A DNA stretch of 36,279 nt, from contig CAZVYN010000040.1 in assembly GCA_964631125.1 (NCBI GenBank), forward strand, positions 1 to 36,279, given 5' to 3'. A model generated the notes under the pieces. The model saw nothing but the letters and a program-made list of their open reading frames with translations, was not told the origin of the DNA and made no database searches. Within the stretch, counting starts at the first letter, position 1. Every line of letters starts with the position of its first letter. This document shows, piece by piece, positions 14,832-23,633 of this stretch. The stretch comes from CAZVYN01 sp964631125. Its GTDB lineage: Bacteria; Eisenbacteria; RBG-16-71-46; CAIMUX01. Both the position numbers and the translations under genes were made by a program.

Positions 14832-16190
14832 ATGCCACTAAAGCAGCAGGGCTCGAAACCGCGTCGTTTCCTCTTCGTCGTGTGGGAGGGGGGCGGGACG
14901 ATCCCGCCAGAGCTCTCGATCGCGGGCCAATTGGTTCAACGCGGACACAGGGTCCGAGTACTCGGCGATCCTTGCGTCGAGGAAGACGCCCGCGCTGCGG
15001 GCTGTGAGTTCAGTTCTTATCGGCGGGCGCCCCATCGTCATTCGCGGGCGGCCGAGACCGACCTTCTGCGGGAGTGGGAGGCTCGGGGTCAGATCGGATC
15101 GGCCATTCGGGCGCGCGACCGGCTCTTCTTCGGCCCGTCGCTCGAATACGCCCGCGATGTGCTCGAAGAGCTAGAGAGCTTCCCGGCCGACGTCGCCTGC
15201 GTCGATTCGATGCTCTTCGGGGCGATCCTCGGCGCCGAGAAGGCGGGCGTGCCGATCGCGGTCTTGATGCCGAACATCTACGTCTATCCGGCGCCGGGCA
15301 TTCCGCCGATGGGACCGGGATTCCAACCGGCCCGCGGTCCCCTCGGCCGGCTGCGCGACGCGGCTTGGCTGCGCTTCAGTCACAAGCTGATGGCCAAGGG
15401 GGTGGAACGACTGAACGAGGCGCGCGCCGAGCTCGGCATGCCGGGAACGTTCCGGCGGGCGACCGATCAGATCGCCACCGTCGACAAGATCCTCGTGATG
15501 ACCAGCCGCGCGTTCGATTTTCCCGCGCAAGAGCTGCCGCCGCAGGTGGTCTATGTCGGCCCGCAGCTCGTCGATCCCGCGTGGGTCGGCGAATGGCAAT
15601 CGCCCTGGAAGAAGAACGACCCTCGCCCGCTCGTGGTGGTCTCGTTCAGCACGACCTTCCAGAACCAGGGACGCTCGCTTTCACGCGTGATCGAGGCGTT
15701 GAAGACGCTGCCGGTGCGCGCGCTCGTCACCTTGGGTCCGTCGCTCGATCCGGTCGATTTCCGCGGAAGCGAGAACGTCGTCGTTGTCTCGTCCGCCTCG
15801 CACGCCGCGATCTTCCCGCACGCGTCGGCGGTCGTGACGCATGCGGGACACGGAACGGTGCTCAAGGCGCTGGCGGCCGGGTTGCCGCTCGTCTGTCTGC
15901 CGATGGGACGGGATCAGAACGACAACGCCGCGCGGATCGTCGCTTCGGGAGCGGGACTGCGCCTTTCGCCGCGCGCGGGAGTGCGGGCGCTGCGCCGCGC
16001 GGTTCGACGTCTTCTCGCCGAGCCCGGGTTCGCGAGCAATGCCAGGCGCATCGCGGCGGTCATCGCGCAAGAGACGCGGCGTCCTCGTGCGGTCGAGGAG
16101 CTCGAGTCGCTGGCGGCGAAGTACGACCGGCCCGATCGGACGACGACCGCCGATGCTTCGCGGAGGAAAGCGGTCGCAGCCGGGGTGTAG
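14832..16190 (+). CDS. GT1/UGT-like glycosyltransferase
   Basis: Cytoplasmic two-Rossmann (GT-B) transferase of about 452 residues. N-terminal acceptor domain: RRFLFVVWEGGGTIPPELSI with LVQRGHRVRVLGDP. C-terminal nucleotide-sugar domain: PLVVVSFSTTFQNQG, then THAGHGTVLKALAAGLPLV and CLPMGRDQNDNAARI, the bacterial version of the plant PSPG box. Such enzymes glycosylate lipids, carotenoids or macrolides; the acceptor here is unknown. The ATG at 14832 is chosen because AGGAGG ends 4-5 nt upstream and the first beta strand follows at once; the longer frame runs back into purK. A TAGGAT sequence about 55 nt upstream may be its -10 box. It may also be co-transcribed with purEK. Confidence 0.85.
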   Translation: MPLKQQGSKPRRFLFVVWEGGGTIPPELSIAGQLVQRGHRVRVLGDPCVEEDARAAGCEFSSYRRAPHRHSRAAETDLLREWEARGQIGSAIRARDRLFFGPSLEYARDVLEELESFPADVACVDSMLFGAILGAEKAGVPIAVLMPNIYVYPAPGIPPMGPGFQPARGPLGRLRDAAWLRFSHKLMAKGVERLNEARAELGMPGTFRRATDQIATVDKILVMTSRAFDFPAQELPPQVVYVGPQLVDPAWVGEWQSPWKKNDPRPLVVVSFSTTFQNQGRSLSRVIEALKTLPVRALVTLGPSLDPVDFRGSENVVVVSSASHAAIFPHASAVVTHAGHGTVLKALAAGLPLVCLPMGRDQNDNAARIVASGAGLRLSPRAGVRALRRAVRRLLAEPGFASNARRIAAVIAQETRRPRAVEELESLAAKYDRPDRTTTADASRRKAVAAGV

Positions 16191-16267
16191 TCGCGCTGTC
16201 ACCCGGCGTTCCGTCGAGCCGCTGAGGTCCTTCAACCCTCAGAACGCTATTTCCACTGGGTGGCGCC

Positions 16268-17698
16268 GTGCAAAACCACAAGTTCCTCCTCGCGATCATC
16301 CCGAGCGTGGCAGCTCTTTTTGGAGCTTCCAATCTCTCTTCAGGGGGACCAAATGGCGGCGGCACGCTGCTTCTGCACGCCAGTCCGACAATTCAATACA
16401 CAACGGACCAGCAATATTGCGGTTCGAGCGGCTTGGGGGCGCCGGACTCGGTGCTTGCGGAACTCCCAGGCGAGACCGGCCTCCGTCCGACCATCTTCCA
16501 TTCGATCGTCGCCAGTGCGGAAGACGCTCGAACCCGGCTATCCGGTGTCTCCTTCGGCCTCGAGTACGACGAGGACAGGGTCGCCATTCTCGCATCGGGT
16601 AGCTGTGCGGACTTTCAACTGCCGACAGGAGACTGGCCCGCGTCCGGCGCCGGTGTCGCTTTGACCTGGAACGAGGCGCGAACCGACCGGATCATCGAAG
16701 CGTACTGGTTCGCTGCTCTCACGTACGCGGGGCCGCTGCCATCGTACATCGTCGTTGTTCCTCATCCTACGGCGGGCGGTCAGTTTGCCGACGACTCCGT
16801 CCCAGCGCAGCTCGACCCGATCGCCGGGTACGGCTCACTTGGTATCGGCGTTCCGGGGATAGCGCCGATCCCCTGCAGCGCACCAACGGGGTCGGGGGCC
16901 TCCCTTCCTGATCTCGGTCTCGGTCTCGGTCTCGGCGAATTGAGTGAGACTCGCGTCCTCCCGCCCACTTTCGATAGCCGCGATCCCATCTGGACTACTC
17001 TCGTGGTCGGTCCGGACGCGTCTCGTATCAGCAGCGCCACATTGATCGTCTCGGAGCAGAGCGTCGAACCGATCGCCGTCCTCACGACAAGTCCCACGTC
17101 AGTTCTCTTGACCTTCGATCTACCGGACGGCGACCAGGGGCAGGGCGCGGTCCTCCGGCTAAGGACGACCGAACGCGTTCTCGAGTATCCGTTGACTGCA
17201 ACGGAGCACTCTGGTCAGCCCTTCGAGTACCTGGTGCGCAAGAAGCTCGAACTCATCCCCGTGGAAGGACGCATAGGATTCGATGGGGATGATCGGAATC
17301 ATTCGCTCGCCGAGGCCACTACACTCTACCCCCGGCTGCGTGGTTGGCTTCAGGCTGCGGGTGTAAGTAGCCTACGAAAGGTACGGGAGGGGCCGGAACA
17401 AGACTACATCGTGGAGGACGCCTCGCCTGAAATCCGTGAGCCTCTCCGATACCTCGGCCGGGTCTATGTGATCTCGACGCCAGCGTCCGTAAATCCGCGT
17501 TCGATCCAAGAGATCCTCCGCCGCTGTCCCGACGTGACGGACGTACAAGTATCGCCGAAGACCGTGCAGAACGCCGAGCCCTGCGATGGACACATCGTCG
17601 ACACGATCTCTCCGAGCCAATGGCATCTTCAACAACTTCTTGCAAACTATGCATGGTGTGTTACGACGGGCGGCAACAGCGCAAGTTGCGCACATTGA
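16268..17698 (+). CDS. Secreted subtilisin-like protease, N-terminal part (frameshifted gene)
   Basis: The GTG at 16268 starts a signal-like segment (KFLLAIIPSVAALFGAS). A roughly 300-residue beta-rich region of unknown type follows, then a propeptide-like domain (YVISTPASVNPRSIQEILRR), and the classic entry to an S8 catalytic domain: SPSQWHLQQL and NYAWCVTTGG. Here the frame goes wrong: the next codons read NSASCAH and stop at 17698. The neighbouring frame continues exactly as expected (AQVAHIDFRYD). Dropping one A at 17675/17676 restores a single frame of about 1,047 residues. Either a recent +1 mutation or a sequencing error. A 6-bp microsatellite lies within the region. Confidence 0.7.
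   Translation: MQNHKFLLAIIPSVAALFGASNLSSGGPNGGGTLLLHASPTIQYTTDQQYCGSSGLGAPDSVLAELPGETGLRPTIFHSIVASAEDARTRLSGVSFGLEYDEDRVAILASGSCADFQLPTGDWPASGAGVALTWNEARTDRIIEAYWFAALTYAGPLPSYIVVVPHPTAGGQFADDSVPAQLDPIAGYGSLGIGVPGIAPIPCSAPTGSGASLPDLGLGLGLGELSETRVLPPTFDSRDPIWTTLVVGPDASRISSATLIVSEQSVEPIAVLTTSPTSVLLTFDLPDGDQGQGAVLRLRTTERVLEYPLTATEHSGQPFEYLVRKKLELIPVEGRIGFDGDDRNHSLAEATTLYPRLRGWLQAAGVSSLRKVREGPEQDYIVEDASPEIREPLRYLGRVYVISTPASVNPRSIQEILRRCPDVTDVQVSPKTVQNAEPCDGHIVDTISPSQWHLQQLLANYAWCVTTGGNSASCAH
16913..16935 (+). repeat. ctcggt hexanucleotide microsatellite
   Basis: 3.8 copies of ctcggt inside the subtilase frame, encoding alternating Leu-Gly. A six-base unit keeps the frame when copy number changes, so it would alter a short Leu-Gly linker without breaking the protein. 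Confidence 0.85.
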
Positions 17699-19412
17699 TT
17701 TCCGTTACGACCCCAACAGTGACACCGAGGGGAACTTCGCAGCCGGCTATACTCCATACGACACCGAAGCGTGTCCTTGGAATTGTCACGGGACTGAGAT
17801 GACAGCCATCATCGCTGCTGCTCAAGATGGAACGCATTCAGTCGGGGTTGCGCCGTCCACGCAGATTGTGCCGATCTGGATACCCTGCGATCCGGTACTC
17901 GCCGATGTCGTCGCTACGATCAACGGCGCCATCGACGCCAACGTGATCGATTGCACCAAGGCATGTGCTTCGTTTGGCATTAGCATACATTCGCCGACCG
18001 TTCCAACCAGCCTTCTGGGCGCGATCCGGAGACTCGTTGACGGTGAATCGCTACCCGTGATCGCCGCGAGAGACACCGAAGACGCCTACCCGGGAGTGTG
18101 GGATCAAGGCTCAAGCGAGCCATTGCGGTTGTCGGTGCAAGGAGTGGATCAAGATGGACAGATCATCGGTAACGCATCTCCAGACATCTTTGCTCCTGCC
18201 GATAACATCCACACAACCTCCTGCAACGATTCCTGGATCGTGCATCAGAACAATGTCTCGGGCTCAACCGCTGTCGCGCAAGTCGCCGGCGTGGCAGCGC
18301 TCGCGCGCGCGCAGGTCGGCGGCTGCAGTCCATCCGCAATATACAATCGCTTGTTGGATACAGCCTATGAGAGTGACGGGGTACTCGTAGTAAACGCAAC
18401 TGGCGCCGTTGGCGGTCCGACAGGGATCGACGATGTGGCGAATCTAGTGGCGATTCCACTGCAGCAGAGCGTAGAGTTCCAATGGGATCTGACCGACGAC
18501 GACGAAATAGACGGATTCAGCATCCAAGACGGCACTTCGTGCTGGGGGCCCTTCGAGCCACGGGTGGAGTTCATCGGCGTCGGCGATCCACAGTATACAA
18601 CCGATGGTATACACTATTCTGCCGTACTCGAGGCGCCGTACGATCGGGAGTATTTCTATCGGGTGGTGGCGTCGTACAATAGCACGAGCGCATTCTACGA
18701 GATAAGCGTCGCTCCCATCGGGGGCTTACCCGTGACTCCCGCGTCTCCCCCGAGTCCTCAACGGCACGTGATCGATCCAGGCCTAGTTCGGTTGCGGTGG
18801 GCCAAGACGGGCGGCTTCCCTCCCGTTTCGGAGTACTGGGTGTACAAGGAGTTCACGCTGAACGGCATGACGTCGTGTGGATTCGATGGCCGCTGGGGGA
18901 GACACTTTCGTGCGTCGGTCCCCCACGCAGGAGTGAGTTGCGGGGCGGAGTCTGTTGATTCGGCGTGCTGGTATGACGCCGACGTGTTCCCATGGCTGCC
19001 TCGGAGCTTCCGCGTGGCGAGTGTCAAGCGGGATGCTCAGGATCGGGTGCAATGGGCTTCCGCTCTTTCCATGCAGGTCTCGGGTTACACGGTGGAACCG
19101 GCGGAAGCTGAGGAACATGCCGAGCCGGGCATACCCACGTTGCGCATCCGCGCGATTCCGACCCCCTCGAGCGCAGCTGCCGCGATGGTGGAGGTGCGAA
19201 TCGCGAAGTCTGAGGACCTAGCGCTGCGTTTGTTTGATCTGGGAAAACGAGTGGTGGCAGGACCGGTAGTGCGCGCCGTGAGGGCGGATACCGTTGAGAC
19301 GTGGCGGCAAGGCAAGGATCCGGCGAACGTAGATTTAGGCCGTCCGAAGTTTCCCGCGGATCGGCACAAAGCGAATCTCCACGCGCTGGTCAAGCGCGGT
19401 GGCGATTCGTAG
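17649..19412 (+). CDS. Subtilisin-like protease, catalytic and C-terminal part (frameshifted gene)
   Basis: Continuation of the gene starting at 16268, one frame over; meaningful from about 17676. The triad can be followed: Asp in VAHIDFRYD, His in CPWNCHGTEMTAIIAA, and Ser in VSGSTAVAQVAGVAALAR. The last aligns with GTSMAAPHVAG: the nucleophile is kept, but the flanking Thr and Pro are changed, unusual for S8. Fibronectin-like segments follow (VEFQWDLTDDDEIDGFSI, VRLRWAKTGGFPPVSEYW). The C-terminus resembles an eroded FlgD/T9SS-type domain (VEVRIAKSEDLALRLFDLGK). The last 78 bp overlap the convergent HTH gene, so the true 3' end may have been lost. The ATG at 17649 is only the nearest formal start. 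Confidence 0.7.
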   Translation: MHGVLRRAATAQVAHIDFRYDPNSDTEGNFAAGYTPYDTEACPWNCHGTEMTAIIAAAQDGTHSVGVAPSTQIVPIWIPCDPVLADVVATINGAIDANVIDCTKACASFGISIHSPTVPTSLLGAIRRLVDGESLPVIAARDTEDAYPGVWDQGSSEPLRLSVQGVDQDGQIIGNASPDIFAPADNIHTTSCNDSWIVHQNNVSGSTAVAQVAGVAALARAQVGGCSPSAIYNRLLDTAYESDGVLVVNATGAVGGPTGIDDVANLVAIPLQQSVEFQWDLTDDDEIDGFSIQDGTSCWGPFEPRVEFIGVGDPQYTTDGIHYSAVLEAPYDREYFYRVVASYNSTSAFYEISVAPIGGLPVTPASPPSPQRHVIDPGLVRLRWAKTGGFPPVSEYWVYKEFTLNGMTSCGFDGRWGRHFRASVPHAGVSCGAESVDSACWYDADVFPWLPRSFRVASVKRDAQDRVQWASALSMQVSGYTVEPAEAEEHAEPGIPTLRIRAIPTPSSAAAAMVEVRIAKSEDLALRLFDLGKRVVAGPVVRAVRADTVETWRQGKDPANVDLGRPKFPADRHKANLHALVKRGGDS

Positions 19413-19661
19413 GAGCATCGCGAGGGAGTGCCCTTCGTAGTCGTCGTCCTCGAGGCGGCAGATGACCGACGCGGTCGTGCCGACTAGCTTCGCCAGCTCC
19501 CGCTGCGAGAGGCCGGCTTTGGTTCGAAGCTCGTAGACTTTCCTGGCGACGGCGACACTGGCGCGGGCCTCCGCGACGGCGGCTTGCCGCCCAGGCTTCC
19601 CCTGCAAGTAGCGACGGTGAAGGATTTCGACCGCGTCCGAAGTCTTCTTGGGTCTCGTCAT
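19335..19661 (-). CDS. XRE-family HTH protein, orphan antitoxin-like
   Basis: A 108-residue protein. An N-terminal helix (DAVEILHRRYLQGKPGRQAA) is followed by an HTH domain: ARKVYELRTKAGLSQRELAK, LVGTTASVICRLEDDDYEGH, and SLAMLLRIATALDQRVEIRFVP. This arrangement is typical of HigA/RelB-like antitoxins encoded next to RelE/HigB toxins, but no toxin frame is found on either side. A GAGGAG Shine-Dalgarno lies about 10 nt before the ATG. It follows the RhlE-type helicase gene (28 bp, same strand) and could share its transcript. Its 3' end overlaps the broken subtilase by 78 bp in convergent orientation. It may be a solitary regulator. Confidence 0.75.
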   Translation of the reverse strand: MTRPKKTSDAVEILHRRYLQGKPGRQAAVAEARASVAVARKVYELRTKAGLSQRELAKLVGTTASVICRLEDDDYEGHSLAMLLRIATALDQRVEIRFVPIRGKLRTA

Positions 19662-19689
19662 CTTCCTTCACTCCTCGTAGGCATCGCGT

Positions 19690-21300
19690 CTACTGATCCC
19701 GGCGCGTCTCGCGGTAGCGAAGGTCGTCGCGATCGTCGCGGCCTGAGCGCGAGCCGCGGTTGGTGTCTCCGCGGGTGTTGTCTGCGCGGTTTCCGTCTCC
19801 GCCTCGGTCGTTGCGCGCCGATCCCTCTCGTCGACCGGAGCTGGCCGGACGGCCGGAATTGGGGCGGGATGTGCTTCCTCCGGGACGAGCGCCCGGTCGG
19901 GACCCGGGTCGCGCCGCGGGTCGCGCCGCGGAGCGAGCGGCGGGACGAGCGGCGGGGCGAGCGCCTGGCCGAGCGTCGGGTCGGGCGCCGGGGCGAGCCG
20001 CCGGTCGCGCGCCAGGACGAGGGGCGGAGCGATCGTCGGCCGCGCGGGGTCCCGATGGACGGCCTCCCGTGCGTCGCGCCTCTTTCTCCGCGGTCCGCGC
20101 GCGCTGCTCGGCCTTGGTCGCGCGGATCTTCGCGATGCGCTCGGCGTGCGGGACCTCGAGCTTCACCGTCGCTTGGGCGCCGTAGTCGAAGTCGGGCATC
20201 GTCACGCGCGGCAGCCGCTTCCCCACCGCGCGCTCGATCGCGGCGAGATCCGGCTCCTCTTGCGGAGAGACGAGGGTGAAGGCCTCGCCCGTCAACTCGG
20301 CGCGGCCGGTGCGACCGACGCGATGGATGTAGTCGGCCGGCGCCAGCGGCACATCGAAGTTGACCACGTGCCCGAGCGCCTCGACGTCGATGCCGCGCGA
20401 AGCGATGTCGGTCGCCACGAGCACGCGGTACTTCCCGCTCTTGAAGCCGGACAACGCCTCCGTTCGCTTCGTCTGCGGTCGATTCCCGTGGATGCGCTCG
20501 GCGCGCACGCCGTTCTTCACCAGGAACTCGCAAAGGCGATCGGCGCGATGCTTCGTGCGCGTGAAGACGAGCGCCTGGATCATCTGCCCTCGATCGAGGA
20601 GCGCGAGGAAGAGCGTCGACTTGAGCTCCTGCGAAACGGGATAGATCGCCTGCGTGATCCCGACCGGCGGCGTGCTCGTGCGCGAGAGTTGGATCATGAC
20701 CGCGTCTTGCAGCATGTCGCGCGAGAGGGTGACGATCGGCGGCGGCATGGTCGCGCTGAAGAAGAGGGTCTGCCGCTTGGCCGGCACGTACTTCAAGATG
20801 CGGCGGATGTCGGGCAAGAAGCCCATGTCGAGCATCCGGTCGGCCTCGTCGAGCACCAGATACTCGACCTGGTTCAACTTCGCGTACGAGTACCGCAGGT
20901 GATCGAGCAACCGACCGGGCGTCGCGATGATGACGTCGACCCCCATGCGGAAGGCGTGCTCCTGCGGATTCATCCCGACGCCTCCGTAGACCGCCGCCGC
21001 CGTGATCGGCGTGTGCACCGCGAGATCGTTGAGATGCTCCAGAATCTGCGCCGCCAGTTCGCGCGTCGGCGTCACCACGAGCGCACGCGTGGTCCCGCGC
21101 GGCTTTGTCATCAGCTTGTGCAAGATCGGCAACAGGAACGCCGCCGTCTTGCCGCTCCCCGTGGACGCGCATGCAAGGATGTCGCGCCCCTCCATCGCCG
21201 GTGGAATGGAATCGGCCTGGATCTGGGTGGGACGGAGAAACCCCATCCCCTTGAGACCGCGGAGTAGATCTTTGTGGAGCGCGAACGAACTGAAGGGCAT
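19690..21300 (-). CDS. rhlE: DEAD-box ATP-dependent RNA helicase, RhlE type
   Basis: 536 residues. Core helicase: F-motif and Q-motif (FSSFALHKDLLRGLKGMG, PTQIQ), motif I ASTGSGKT at 45-52, Ia PTRELAAQ, DEAD at 151-154, SAT at 183-185, motif IV ALVFTRTK, V ATDIASRGIDV, and VI HRVGRTGR at about 326-333. The RhlE-type linker LNQVEYLVLDEADRMLDMGF is present. It remodels RNA in ribosome assembly or mRNA decay. After residue 400 the tail is disordered and basic, with about a dozen Arg-Pro-x-Ala tetrapeptides and then an Arg/Gly/Asp/Asn-rich end, likely for RNA binding. It is divergent from the 21.5 kb operon and followed by the HTH gene. Confidence 0.93.
   Translation of the reverse strand: MPFSSFALHKDLLRGLKGMGFLRPTQIQADSIPPAMEGRDILACASTGSGKTAAFLLPILHKLMTKPRGTTRALVVTPTRELAAQILEHLNDLAVHTPITAAAVYGGVGMNPQEHAFRMGVDVIIATPGRLLDHLRYSYAKLNQVEYLVLDEADRMLDMGFLPDIRRILKYVPAKRQTLFFSATMPPPIVTLSRDMLQDAVMIQLSRTSTPPVGITQAIYPVSQELKSTLFLALLDRGQMIQALVFTRTKHRADRLCEFLVKNGVRAERIHGNRPQTKRTEALSGFKSGKYRVLVATDIASRGIDVEALGHVVNFDVPLAPADYIHRVGRTGRAELTGEAFTLVSPQEEPDLAAIERAVGKRLPRVTMPDFDYGAQATVKLEVPHAERIAKIRATKAEQRARTAEKEARRTGGRPSGPRAADDRSAPRPGARPAARPGARPDARPGARPAARPAARSAARPAARPGSRPGARPGGSTSRPNSGRPASSGRREGSARNDRGGDGNRADNTRGDTNRGSRSGRDDRDDLRYRETRRDQ
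19876..20022 (-). repeat. 12-bp period coding repeat in the rhlE tail
   Basis: Imperfect tandem repeats encoding Ala-Arg-Pro-Gly/Ala/Asp/Ser tetrapeptides (about residues 427-475 of the helicase). The codons vary, so the array looks selected at protein level but has the size and composition to expand or contract in 12-bp steps without frameshift. Confidence 0.8.
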
Positions 21301-21491
21301 GCGGTCTCTTTCTGATGGCGGTGGGTCGCGCGAGGTATCGCGCTGAGTATCGCGCGTCGCGATCCTCGGCCCGCGGATTGTGCCAGGGTCGGAGCGCAGG
21401 CGCGAGCGCAGATCACGATGCGGCGCCGCCCGAACTCGCGTAGCCTCTCCCGACGCCAGGATCCCGCTCGAACTCTGAGGAGAATCCGATC

Positions 21492-21581
21492 ATGTCGGCC
21501 TATGTCATCGTCGAGATCGATGTCCACGATCCGGAGCGGACCGCCCACACGGAGATGGTGGTGGTGGACGGGGTCGCGTGA
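21492..21581 (+). CDS. Truncated DUF1330-like mini-gene, coupled to the next gene
   Basis: A 29-codon frame beginning MSAYVIVEIDVHDPE, the exact opening strand pattern of DUF1330 family proteins (A-Y-V-I-V-E-I-x-V-x-D-P), which are normally about 95 residues. After DPE the reading continues 14 residues with no family likeness. An excellent Shine-Dalgarno (GAGGAG, about 9 nt upstream) shows the start is still usable. Its TGA (21579-21581) overlaps the GTG (21578) of the following membrane protein gene, so a ribosome finishing here could restart there. It is either a relic whose start signals were reused, or a leader peptide gene. Confidence 0.5.
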   Translation: MSAYVIVEIDVHDPERTAHTEMVVVDGVA

Positions 21582-23572
21582 ATTTCTCCTGGCGCAACGG
21601 AGCGTTGCTCTACGCGCTCATCCTGTTGGTCGTGCGCGGCGTCTTCCTGCTGGCGGGCGTCGATCCGTCCGAAGAGCGCGTGCTGGAAGTATTCGCCGAG
21701 GGGGGCTTCGCATGGCCGTCCAGTCCGGAGCGAAGCCTCTACGACCGCGAAGAGCTGTATGCCGGCGCGGCCGCCGAAGCGATCGGACAGGGACTTCCGA
21801 TTCCGATCGAGTCGTATCGGTTTACCGGATATGGCGGGGGCAGCCTCCTCGTCGCCGTGTTGTGCACTCTCCTCTTCGCGCTCTTCGGTCCGAACATCCT
21901 CGTCCTCAAGCTGCTCGCGCTCCTCGTTTCGGTCGGCGGCGGCGTCGCGTGGTTCGCCGCTGTTCGGTGCGCGTTCGGGGCGCGGACGGCGTGGCTCTTC
22001 GGCGCGCTCTATCTCTTCGGTCCGAGCACGTTCGTGCGGACATCGCTGATCGCCAAGGGAGACCATGCCGAGGCGATGGCGCTCCTGGGGGTCATCGCCT
22101 ACTTCATCGCACGGGCAGGCGCGGGCGCGGGCGCACGCCCGGGCGCACGCCCGGCGTTCCTGGCGGGCCTCGTCTCTGGTCTCTCGGTATGGGTCACCTA
22201 TTCGATCGTTCCGACGCTGGCCGGGATCGTGATCGCGCTCACTCTGTCCTCCCGCGTGCGACCACGAATCGTGTGGCGCCTCGCCGGAATCGGCTTCGTG
22301 CTCGGCATGGCGCCGTGGGCGCTCGACGCGTGGCGCCTCGGCGCGGCCGCATTCCAGATCTACGACCGTCCGCTCACCGACCTGCTCGCGTGGGGCGAGA
22401 TCGCACGACGGGCGCGTGCGGTGATCGACAGCGGCCTCTTCGCCGGCTATGACCTGCCTGGAGGATGGATCGTCCGGCGAGTCGCTGCGCTGGCCTGGCT
22501 CGGCATCTGCGTCGCCGCCATCGTCTCCCTCGCGCGCGCAGTGGCGCGCCGGTCGACGGAATCCGAGCCCGCGGAACGCACCGTGCAACTGGCCCGTCTC
22601 GCGGTGCTCTCGGGGATCGCGGCGCTCCTCGGCTCGTTCGTCCTCCGTGCGCCGGACGCGAGCTCTCGCTATCTCATTCCGGGCTATCCGCTGCTGTTCG
22701 TCGCAGTGTCATCGGCAGTGTCATGGGCAGCGTCAGCAACGCGAATCCCGTGGAGGCGCTTGCTCCTCGAGAGAAGCTTCGCGCCATTCCTGCTGGCGGT
22801 GGTCGTGGGAATCGTCGCGCAGGGTTCGACCATTGCGACCTCGCATTGGCCCGCAGTGCAGCGGCCATTGTCGGGCGCAGACTGGACGTTGCTCGGAGAA
22901 GTCGTGGGGGCAAAGCTCTCACTTGGAGAGCTTCAGCAACTGCCCGCGGATGTCGCCCCGGCGTTCTGGCGCGGCTGTGGAAAACGGGTGCAGCGCTACA
23001 TCGCGCCAGAGCACTGGGTCGAAGCAGCGGCGCTCGCCGGGCGGGACAGTCTGAGCGTCTGGGAGGGAATCGGTCTCGGGTGGGCCGAATCGCAGGCGCA
23101 CGACGACATGGGAGGTTTCGCCGAAACACTGCCCGGGCCGCGCCGAGCCGCCTTCGTCGCAGGACTCGCGCAACACGGAGAGGTGCTCTGGTTGCAACTC
23201 TTCGCCCGAGGCGGCGCAGAGGCGATCGCTCGCGCGCTGCGCTCCTTCCCCGCAGACGAGCGGCCGGTCCTCGAGCGCTCGTGCGCGCGAACGTTCGCCG
23301 TTCTCGCGACACACGGCGCTCGCGTCGGTTCGAGAATGGCCGCGGCTGCGAGTCCCCAGATCCTCTCGATCCTCTCGCCGGACGTTGCGGCGCAGGGCGC
23401 TGGCTTCGCGCTCTTCCGCGCCTCGATCCGCGCGCCCGGCGATCTCATCTGGCGACCGGTGGCCGGCGCCTGGACCCAGGCTTACGTGGAGGCGGCGCGG
23501 ATGGCGGACGGCCCGGCTCGGCGGGGATTCATGGACGCAGTCGCGCGCGACGCAGAGCTGGCGCTGCGATGA
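21578..23572 (+). CDS. Polytopic membrane protein, glycosyltransferase-39-like N-terminal half with large soluble C-terminal domain
   Basis: 664 residues. The first about 400 form some 9-10 transmembrane helices (ALLYALILLVVRGVFLLAGV, LLVAVLCTLLFALFGPNIL, LAGIVIALTLSS and later ones). An early acidic loop (VDPSEERVLEVFAEGG) and the GPNIL-VLKLLALL arrangement recall dolichyl-phosphate-mannose-type (GT-C) transferases. The C-terminal about 230 residues are soluble, rich in Arg and Ala, with repeated helical segments (WEGIGLGWAESQAHDDMGG, RRAAFVAGLAQHGEVLW); I do not recognise this part. The GTG start overlaps the DUF1330 mini-gene stop, suggesting coupling. The TrpF-like gene follows 61 bp later. 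Function uncertain; a lipid-linked sugar transfer is plausible but not shown. Confidence 0.6.
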   Translation: MNFSWRNGALLYALILLVVRGVFLLAGVDPSEERVLEVFAEGGFAWPSSPERSLYDREELYAGAAAEAIGQGLPIPIESYRFTGYGGGSLLVAVLCTLLFALFGPNILVLKLLALLVSVGGGVAWFAAVRCAFGARTAWLFGALYLFGPSTFVRTSLIAKGDHAEAMALLGVIAYFIARAGAGAGARPGARPAFLAGLVSGLSVWVTYSIVPTLAGIVIALTLSSRVRPRIVWRLAGIGFVLGMAPWALDAWRLGAAAFQIYDRPLTDLLAWGEIARRARAVIDSGLFAGYDLPGGWIVRRVAALAWLGICVAAIVSLARAVARRSTESEPAERTVQLARLAVLSGIAALLGSFVLRAPDASSRYLIPGYPLLFVAVSSAVSWAASATRIPWRRLLLERSFAPFLLAVVVGIVAQGSTIATSHWPAVQRPLSGADWTLLGEVVGAKLSLGELQQLPADVAPAFWRGCGKRVQRYIAPEHWVEAAALAGRDSLSVWEGIGLGWAESQAHDDMGGFAETLPGPRRAAFVAGLAQHGEVLWLQLFARGGAEAIARALRSFPADERPVLERSCARTFAVLATHGARVGSRMAAAASPQILSILSPDVAAQGAGFALFRASIRAPGDLIWRPVAGAWTQAYVEAARMADGPARRGFMDAVARDAELALR

Positions 23573-23633
23573 CCTCGGTTCGACGGGTCGCCGGCGTGCT
23601 CGCGGGCGGGCGTCGAGTGAAAAGGCCGTGGTA

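Noticed and set aside
16222..16242. ctgagg/cctcag hairpin between the GT1 and subtilase genes
   Set aside because: Only six pairs with a 9-nt loop and no T-run; too weak to call a terminator.
20146..21267. 373-codon plus-strand frame over rhlE
   Set aside because: Arg/His-rich antisense shadow without motifs; rhlE is complete on the minus strand.
22120..22155. gggcgcacgccc duplicated within the membrane protein gene
   Set aside because: Self-complementary because of the Gly-Ala-Arg-Pro coding; in frame and probably just a low-complexity loop.
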